Positions 16,201 to 17,831 of a stretch of 17,831 nt of DNA are shown piece after piece; positions within the stretch are counted from its first letter, which is position 1; the number at the start of each line of letters is the position of its first letter. Both the position numbers and the translations under genes were made by a program. Origin of the DNA: Bacteroidota bacterium (GTDB taxonomy: Bacteria > Bacteroidota > Bacteroidia > Bacteroidales > Paludibacteraceae); contig JAKLIM010000026.1 in the NCBI GenBank assembly GCA_022709605.1, positions 1 through 17,831 of the forward strand. Reading direction: 5' to 3'. Under the pieces are notes generated by a model. That model did no database searches, was not told where the DNA came from, and saw only the letters and a list, made by a program, of their open reading frames with translations.

Positions 16201-17598
16201 ATTTTCCATAATGCAAACAATGAGCCGGTTCAGGCTACTGTTGAGATGTATTCAAAAGCTTCGAAACCAACAACAACCTACAAATGGCAATATTTTGGTA
16301 TTCCATTGCGTTCAATGGTTTTATCTCCAACATTTACAGGAGGTTATGTGCGCAGGTTAAACGAAACAGGTTCCGGAGGCGGCGGTCTTGAACCAACACG
16401 TCATTGGGTTCAACTCACAAGTTCATCCCCTTTAACTTCATTTACAGGTTATGAAGTTACGCAACTTAATCCGACAACTTACACTTTTACAGGGGAATTG
16501 GAAAACGGCGATTACGATTCAGATCAATTATCATATACTTCGGGAGCAGAATATCCGGGTCAGCATCTAATTGCAAACTCATATTCGGCTGCAATTGATA
16601 TTTCGAAAATTGAGTTTGGATCAACCGACGAAAGTATCATCGAAAATACGGTTTATCTCTACAATACAGGTTCTAAAGACGACTGGTTGGCTTCGGGTCC
16701 GATTTCGTTGACGGAAAGTAATGTAGCTGGACAATACATATCCATTCCAAAGAATATTGCAAACAGAGGTTTAGGAATTCCCGGCCAGATACCTTCAATG
16801 CAGGCATTTTTAGTGAGGGCAAAAAGTTCGAATGCAAATGCGTGGGTAAAAATTCCCTACAGTGCTACCGGAACGATGGTGAAAAACACCACGCAACAAC
16901 GAGCTCCTTCCAATCATGTGGCTACTCGTATAGAGATTAAAGGTACAAGATACAGCGATTTTGTGTGGCTGTTTACTGAGCCGTCCTGCACTTCGGATTT
17001 CGAAAACGGTTGGGATGGATACAAAAACTCAGGTTCGACAAATGCACCACAGCTTTTTGCAGTTGAAAATGCAGGCAGATTTCAGGTCGACTCCAAAAAC
17101 GATATAGATGAAACTTCACTAGCATATACAATTGCTCAGGATGAGATTTGCACGCTTATTTTTACACATCAAAATTTGCAATCGCGTTACGAAAATTTGT
17201 ATTTGTACGACATGGAGGAAAATGAATATGTCGATATTTCGAAAAATGAAACCCAATACAGTTTCTTTGCTCCAAAAGCTACAACTGCTGTAAACAGGTT
17301 TAAAATAGTTACAGCGCCCGGCATGACAACGAATAATATTACATACGGGTCAAATGACATTCAGGTGTTTAGCAACCAAAATACTGTTTACGTACGCAAT
17401 GCAACGAACGAAATTGCAAACCTGAGTTTGTACGATTTGGCGGGAAGAGTAATCATGCAAAAGCAGATGGAGCCTAAAAGTACTACTACTACAAATGTTC
17501 CTTTCGAAACAGGATTGTATGTAGCCAAAGTTGTAGGAAAAACCACCACAGTTAATATTACTAAAACAATAAAAATTGAAGGACATGAAAAATATTAG
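7222..17598 (+). CDS. Giant secreted beta-helix repeat protein with T9SS type A sorting domain
   Basis: A 3458-residue exported protein. A signal peptide covers about residues 1-27 (Arg-rich start, then IALFLIQLNCFS); the Cys is not in a lipobox. Two diverged copies of a roughly 780-840-residue Asn/Thr/Ser/Gly-rich module (34-803 and 806-1646) carry repeated short units such as NNTI, NNYIGG and GNTI, typical of right-handed parallel beta-helices. Three modules opening with a W-x-G then NW pattern start at about 1648, 2113 and 2741, alternating with two copies of another block (1830-2110, 2452-2733). A pre-sorting region (about 2935-3370) precedes the C-terminal domain (about 3379-3458; VYVRNATNEIANLSLYDLAG, then ETGLYVAKVV), which directs T9SS export and surface attachment or release. 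No catalytic motif is evident; adhesion or matrix building is inferred. The frame is intact over 10.4 kb and has no strong ribosome site. Confidence 0.93.
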   Translation: MKTHRRLIIRNVAILIALFLIQLNCFSDVIKTVGASGADYSTLKLAFDDINAGTINTGVITLQIIDNTTETSTAVLNASGSGNCSYTSVLIYPTVSGKAVTGALNAPLIDLNGADNVTIDGRVGSTGTLKNLTIVNTSTYFAGKTSTIRFINDATLNTIKYCTLKGSSTDPTAGIIFLSTTTGTTGNDGNTINNNDITCAEDVNRPINVIYSYGTSSTTRNSGNTYSNNNIYNFLNRSAASTGINIDENSTDQTITGNSFYETTTFAPTASVSYSIILISTVMAGGYVISDNYIGGNAPLCSGTFSKTTGTSPFYNNTFFAINLNVGTTTATSVQNNTIKNINWSNSGAAFWTGIQVTVGSVNIGTITGNVIGAASGQGSITVTGGATDAVVHGIYFLGNGTINCQNNTIASITSINSDASAATNFYGIRRGNTSTSNVSNNTIGSSVQENSIQAISASSSNAQYVHGIYNSTGGTLTASNNIIDNLTNGSTNTNEGTTGLVNGITSSYGINVLTSNTIRNLAIANANNTSTHLAAVGGIVLTSTNALNTITGNSIYNLSNSFNGFAGSVVGLYFGSTGMYTSVSHSVTGNFIRGLTVTGSSVTGSSIYGIKVNTGQTTYANNIISLNTNADAALYGFYETGTSSNNNSLYFNTISLSGTTSGATNSYALYSAGSANTRNIRNNIFQNIRSNATGKHYAAYFNYNVNTLLTLDYNNYYVNGTGGVLGYYGGSDVTSLPIVTNKDINSLNINPLLANAVGANAINYKPNSDNLEGTTITPFTTDYASTSRSATPTIGAYETNLSLNIDVYKSGIYQSTYSTLKLAFDKINNGTHTGNIELKIKANTTETSSAILYQSGYTGAGGVSNYSSVSIYPIASNISITGNFDAPLITLNGADNVTIDGRENTSGSSKSLTLTNSNTSSGAVVVRYINTAETNIIKYCALKASPNNNGTGIIYFTGAASVNGNNNNIIEYCDITCNSSGRPVNAVFSSGTSGLENKFNIIRYNNIYNAFSPTANSYNINISNSSSDWTISNNSFYETTTFAPAGAYKYYPIFMNTGNNHSVKNNYIGGSLPECGGGPLTINASLTHYYAGIFINGGSINKSIVENNIIRNINYTSTNSNPWDGIYINSGNVDVIGNTIGAETGTGSITINTPVASATATISGGVVTSINLVGGGSGYTTAPLITFSTAGSTVPATATAFITNGEVTSITLNTGGSGYTGAPGVIFDASTYSTSHGMIQNSPGTVNIINNKTGSITTVGSATYSHGFESIYIRSLTASSVTTIKNNLYGSLSTANSIYVSSSAVNSPQKQDVYGIYSSSSGTTIISGNTIANLTNGDLGTNSGSKTRGIQTIAGTNNIYDNVVRNLSASSGNSGKRTSASVIGISQTSTSGSYQTVKGNQVYQLSNTNPTQRNNVIGIYFSGITNGTNNVTENFIHSISSSTSDILSEINGIVLFNGQTTTSNNIINLGNNITHGYLIHGIWDEGGATNNNSIYYNSVYIGGVVSGTTSNTSALWNNYNTSTRNYRNNIFYNARTGGSTGKHFAIVIAGVANTTIDYNDYYNAGLVLGKIGSLEKTDLTAWKAGTSQDLNSINTNPGFTIPGGTSSLDYYTNATLQGTSIPTVPTDYDGLTRGITPRMGALEFNDYTWTGTTDTDFATATNWAGGEVPPNGATISFSATPTNHCVLDQNRSLKTIINAQDSKYFKINGKQLTITGDLTFSNNAKIDATTALSSVVFAGTTTQIIPNGVFLNNIVEILTINNEAGVNLNTDLTIEKGIALHSGNFDFGANTLTFNGVVTEMTGTVSGGSSTNMIIGENNAIINMPELTLNNLTINRASGVSMYGNLSLTGTLTLINGALSVGSNTLTLSKTPVRTNGNIVASDSGSNLIFTNTSALTLPESIFSTHVNDFTISGVGGVTSAGDFTINGIINLSAANPTFTRGLLNMWDGSSEKTLTMGANATTIGNADVTGIIKRTSFEPNTVYTFGSQFTTVTFPETGTLPAEWSFKTTIGAAPGWKTSAVNRFYDIIRTGGSGSYPTVKFHYLDEELNVNTESNLVFFGNIAGTGTTNEYGKVNANTTENWVSLSGTIEFAPTAFGQRFWTLASKETESFTWQGTVPGNETDWNENMNWAGGIVPLLTSDVIIPANCQHYPTLTSDASINTINIESGATLNASTFELTINGGNAAWYNNGTFNPGTGKVVFTNPHATMSGITEFNNLTVSDDAGIVLTTGNYLKISGNFINEGELNATEFPNTVEYSGGNQSVILPNGSTIGYYNLMLTGTGEKSLPSLAMNVYANIEIGGTTTVYANGAITMNGNFILGVDATFVTGAYHHVLNADIQNNGTFSASENNTISLLGSSNQHITGAEKISFYNLILNNLAGVSLQSNVAIDNLLTLTNGNLMVGSETLEINNLIEKTNGFLEVSASSSLTFGGTSTLTLPDNLFNTVPGINNLTINRSGGLLLSNQNLTVDGQLNLVNGTLSLNTNTLTLAGVSPIRTTGNIDASNAADSLIFTNGTEIELPSSLFATNVSTLVISGLGGITSKGDFTISGELYLSSENPSSSRGALNMMDGTTTKTLTMTEAAITRGVGDVTGIVRRSSFEANKQYSFGNQFTTISFLSGGTYPTEINAKIRIGSAPTWKTTAVERVYDFIQTGGSGCYATVAAHYLDAELNGNTENNLMHWTYGTDGQLPAGSYEWGRSNSNQIDNWIEIANVNIAFFPTSFGKLENALDLTSNNVYTWNGSQSTLWTNVENWTPNGSPSETSNIIIPDASTTLYSPVLPASASINTMYIETGGVLSALENSTLTINGANNAWCCTGTFNAETSNVIFNNEAATICGTTSFYNITINTGKALFMTIDSHIKIAGAVTNNGSWHAEIGSETIVEYNGGNQTVLFPNSTTKRYHNLVLGGSGIKTLPASKITIYGDLTLSGTASTTLNDTLQVLGNVNIGSGTQMIIAPQKMLVVNNKISNNAGAAGIIIKASASEPNGTVIFHNANNEPVQATVEMYSKASKPTTTYKWQYFGIPLRSMVLSPTFTGGYVRRLNETGSGGGGLEPTRHWVQLTSSSPLTSFTGYEVTQLNPTTYTFTGELENGDYDSDQLSYTSGAEYPGQHLIANSYSAAIDISKIEFGSTDESIIENTVYLYNTGSKDDWLASGPISLTESNVAGQYISIPKNIANRGLGIPGQIPSMQAFLVRAKSSNANAWVKIPYSATGTMVKNTTQQRAPSNHVATRIEIKGTRYSDFVWLFTEPSCTSDFENGWDGYKNSGSTNAPQLFAVENAGRFQVDSKNDIDETSLAYTIAQDEICTLIFTHQNLQSRYENLYLYDMEENEYVDISKNETQYSFFAPKATTAVNRFKIVTAPGMTTNNITYGSNDIQVFSNQNTVYVRNATNEIANLSLYDLAGRVIMQKQMEPKSTTTTNVPFETGLYVAKVVGKTTTVNITKTIKIEGHEKY
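7321..9630 (+). repeat. Beta-helix module, copy 1 (residues 34-803)
   Basis: It opens with GADYSTLKLAFDDINAG and closes with PTIGAYET. Internal landmarks shared with copy 2 are LNGADNVTIDGR, NTIKYCTLK, NSFYETTTFAP (258-268) and NNYIGG. The opening and the FYETTTFAP motif are separated from their copy-2 counterparts by 778 and 777 residues, so the first third of the alignment is almost gap-free. Confidence 0.85.
9637..12159 (+). repeat. Beta-helix module, copy 2 (residues 806-1646)
   Basis: It opens with YSTLKLAFDKINNG (818-831), carries LNGADNVTIDGR, NIIKYCALK, NSFYETTTFAP (1035-1045) and NNYIGG, and closes with PRMGALEF. It is clearly homologous to copy 1 at protein level but diverged in DNA, so the duplication is old. 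It is about 70 residues longer, mostly because of the GGSGYT insertion at 10690-10908. Confidence 0.85.
10690..10908 (+). repeat. Two tandem GGSGYT repeats inserted in beta-helix copy 2
   Basis: Residues 1157-1229 contain two units of about 35-40 residues, each of the form ATxxIxxGxVTSIxL, then GGSGYT, then AP and a hydrophobic strand: ISGGVVTSINL/GGSGYTTAP and ITNGEVTSITL/GGSGYTGAP. The matching place in copy 1 (GSITVTGGATDAVVHGIYF) has nothing equivalent. Similar GGSGYT strings occur in other large Bacteroidota surface and phage-tail-like proteins (recalled, not searched). Confidence 0.75.
12709..13551 (+). repeat. Internal duplicated block D, copy 1 (residues 1830-2110)
   Basis: It shares with copy 2 the ordered motifs LTINR, LSVGSNTLTL, RTNGNI, ISGVGGVTSAGDFTI, RGLLNMWDG, KTLTM, DVTGIIKR, FGSQFTTVTF, WKTSAVNRFYDII and TGGSGSY. 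The repeat distance is about 622 residues. No family is recognised; it reads as strand-rich, glycine-turn repeat sequence. Confidence 0.8.
13558..14127 (+). repeat. W-x-G/NW module, middle copy (residues 2113-2302)
   Basis: It begins FTWQGTVPGNETDWNENMNW and continues through INTINIESGATL, GTFNPGTGKVVF, EYSGGNQSVILPN and TGTGEKSLP. It aligns with the third copy at 15442-16011 with an offset of 628-629 residues. A first, more diverged copy opens at residue 1648 (nt 12163) with YTWTGTTDTDF then ATNWAGG. Confidence 0.8.
14575..15420 (+). repeat. Internal duplicated block D, copy 2 (residues 2452-2733)
   Basis: The matching motifs are LTINR, LSLNTNTLTL, RTTGNI, ISGLGGITSKGDFTI, RGALNMMDG, KTLTM, DVTGIVRR, FGNQFTTISF, WKTTAVERVYDFI and TGGSGCY. 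Together with the following W-x-G module it forms the second unit of a roughly 628-residue tandem duplication. Confidence 0.8.
15442..16011 (+). repeat. W-x-G/NW module, third copy (residues 2741-2930)
   Basis: It begins YTWNGSQSTLWTNVENW and continues through INTMYIETGGVL, GTFNAETSNVIF, EYNGGNQTVLFPN and GGSGIKTLP, aligning with the middle copy. Unlike that copy it carries Cys2818-Cys2819 (for Tyr2190-Asn2191) and Cys2840 (for Ser2212). Confidence 0.8.
17356..17598 (+). other. T9SS type A C-terminal sorting domain of the giant protein
   Basis: Residues 3379-3458 give the usual short beta-sandwich: DIQVFSNQNTVYVRN, LSLYDLAGRVIMQKQ, a Thr-rich strand, then ETGLYVAKVV and a Lys-containing last strand. 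In known type IX systems this domain is recognised by the outer-membrane machinery and often removed, leaving the cargo on lipopolysaccharide. The last residues, IEGHEKY, come from DNA shared with the start of the next gene. Confidence 0.88.
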
Positions 17599-17764
17599 TA
17601 TCATTAAAACAAGAAAGGAATATTTTCCGCCTCAATTACTAATTATACAAATCGATAGTATGATTTCATTGTGCTTAGACTCACTAATTGATCCGGGTGG
17701 TGATCCTATCGGAAATGTTTTGTACAAAAATAATGACACAAATCCTTTTGGGAATATTGTCTGA
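17585..17764 (+). CDS. Small 59-residue protein of unknown function overlapping the giant gene's stop
   Basis: It begins at the ATG at 17585 and ends at TGA 17762-17764; an in-frame TTG at 17576 would add three residues. It overlaps the last 14 bases of the giant gene in another frame, which suggests translational coupling. Visible pieces are an N-terminal basic stretch (KTRKEYFPP), a hydrophobic LLIIQIDSMISLCL, then a Pro/Gly/Asp/Asn-rich tail with DPGGDP and NPFG. I recognise no named domain. The pattern Y-x-x-P, alternating hydrophobics, I-D-x-x-I-x-L, then a Gly/Pro/Asp tail ending NPF resembles short Bacteroidota proteins seen in many genomes without known function (recalled, not searched). 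The hydrophobic segment is short and carries an Asp, so a clear membrane helix or standard signal peptide is not supported. Possibilities are a surface-protein accessory, a peptide precursor, or a chance frame. Confidence 0.6.
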   Translation: MKNISIIKTRKEYFPPQLLIIQIDSMISLCLDSLIDPGGDPIGNVLYKNNDTNPFGNIV

Positions 17765-17779
17765 AATTAAGCTAATTTC
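17763..17779 (+). terminator. Short hairpin at the stop codon of the small gene
   Basis: GAAATTA (17763-17769) and TAATTTC (17773-17779) form a perfect 7-base stem with a 3-base loop, starting inside the TGA stop of the small gene. A modest T-run (ATTTTAAT) begins about 13 bases later. The stem is mostly A-T, so this is at best a weak transcription end or mRNA 3' stabiliser for the giant-gene operon. Confidence 0.35.
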
Positions 17780-17831
17780 AACTATTATGTCATTTTAATA
17801 ACTTAATTTATTTTTATATGTATTTTATATT

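Noticed and set aside
17576..17584. TTG start for the small protein
   Set aside because: It adds only three residues and the ATG at 17585 is a better codon. Neither has a well-spaced ribosome site, so the choice remains somewhat open.

Overview
The window looks like a chromosomal segment of a Bacteroidota bacterium, most likely a free-living or fibre-degrading Bacteroidales/Marinilabiliales relative. The evidence is the AT-rich DNA, start sites without strong Shine-Dalgarno sequences, secreted plant-polysaccharide hydrolases arranged as in a polysaccharide utilisation locus, and a giant protein ending in a type IX secretion (T9SS) sorting domain. Species cannot be named from the sequence alone.

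Region 1 (1-4429, + strand) is the end of a pectin/arabinan-degrading operon. It holds the C-terminus of a GH105/GH88-type unsaturated uronyl hydrolase, a tandem GH43-GH43 enzyme in which both active sites look intact, and, 25 bases later, a secreted GH51 alpha-L-arabinofuranosidase with an inserted carbohydrate-binding-like domain. Together they fit the removal of arabinose side chains from pectin (rhamnogalacturonan I) or arabinoxylan, with the GH105-type enzyme acting on unsaturated uronic acid ends left by a lyase. No SusC/SusD pair lies in the window.

Region 2 (4530-6405, - strand) is a two-gene operon: an AraC-family regulator followed, after only 4 bases, by a zinc-independent medium-chain NAD(P)H dehydrogenase/quinone-oxidoreductase-like enzyme. 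It converges on the hydrolase operon and appears functionally unrelated to it.

Region 3 (6406-7221) is a very AT-rich 816-base non-coding stretch. It has two weak Bacteroidota-type promoter candidates and a nested inverted repeat that would lie at the 5' end of the long leader of the giant gene.

Region 4 (7222-17764, + strand) is one 3458-residue exported repeat protein and a 59-residue protein whose start overlaps its stop. The giant protein has a signal peptide, two diverged copies of a roughly 780-residue beta-helix-like module, a set of W-x-G/NW-type modules including a roughly 628-residue-period internal duplication, a pre-sorting region and a T9SS type A C-terminal domain. It is probably a surface-anchored or released adhesin or matrix protein. 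The overlapping small protein resembles, from memory, a widespread but uncharacterised group of short Bacteroidota proteins. The giant protein and its small partner are the least explained part of the window.
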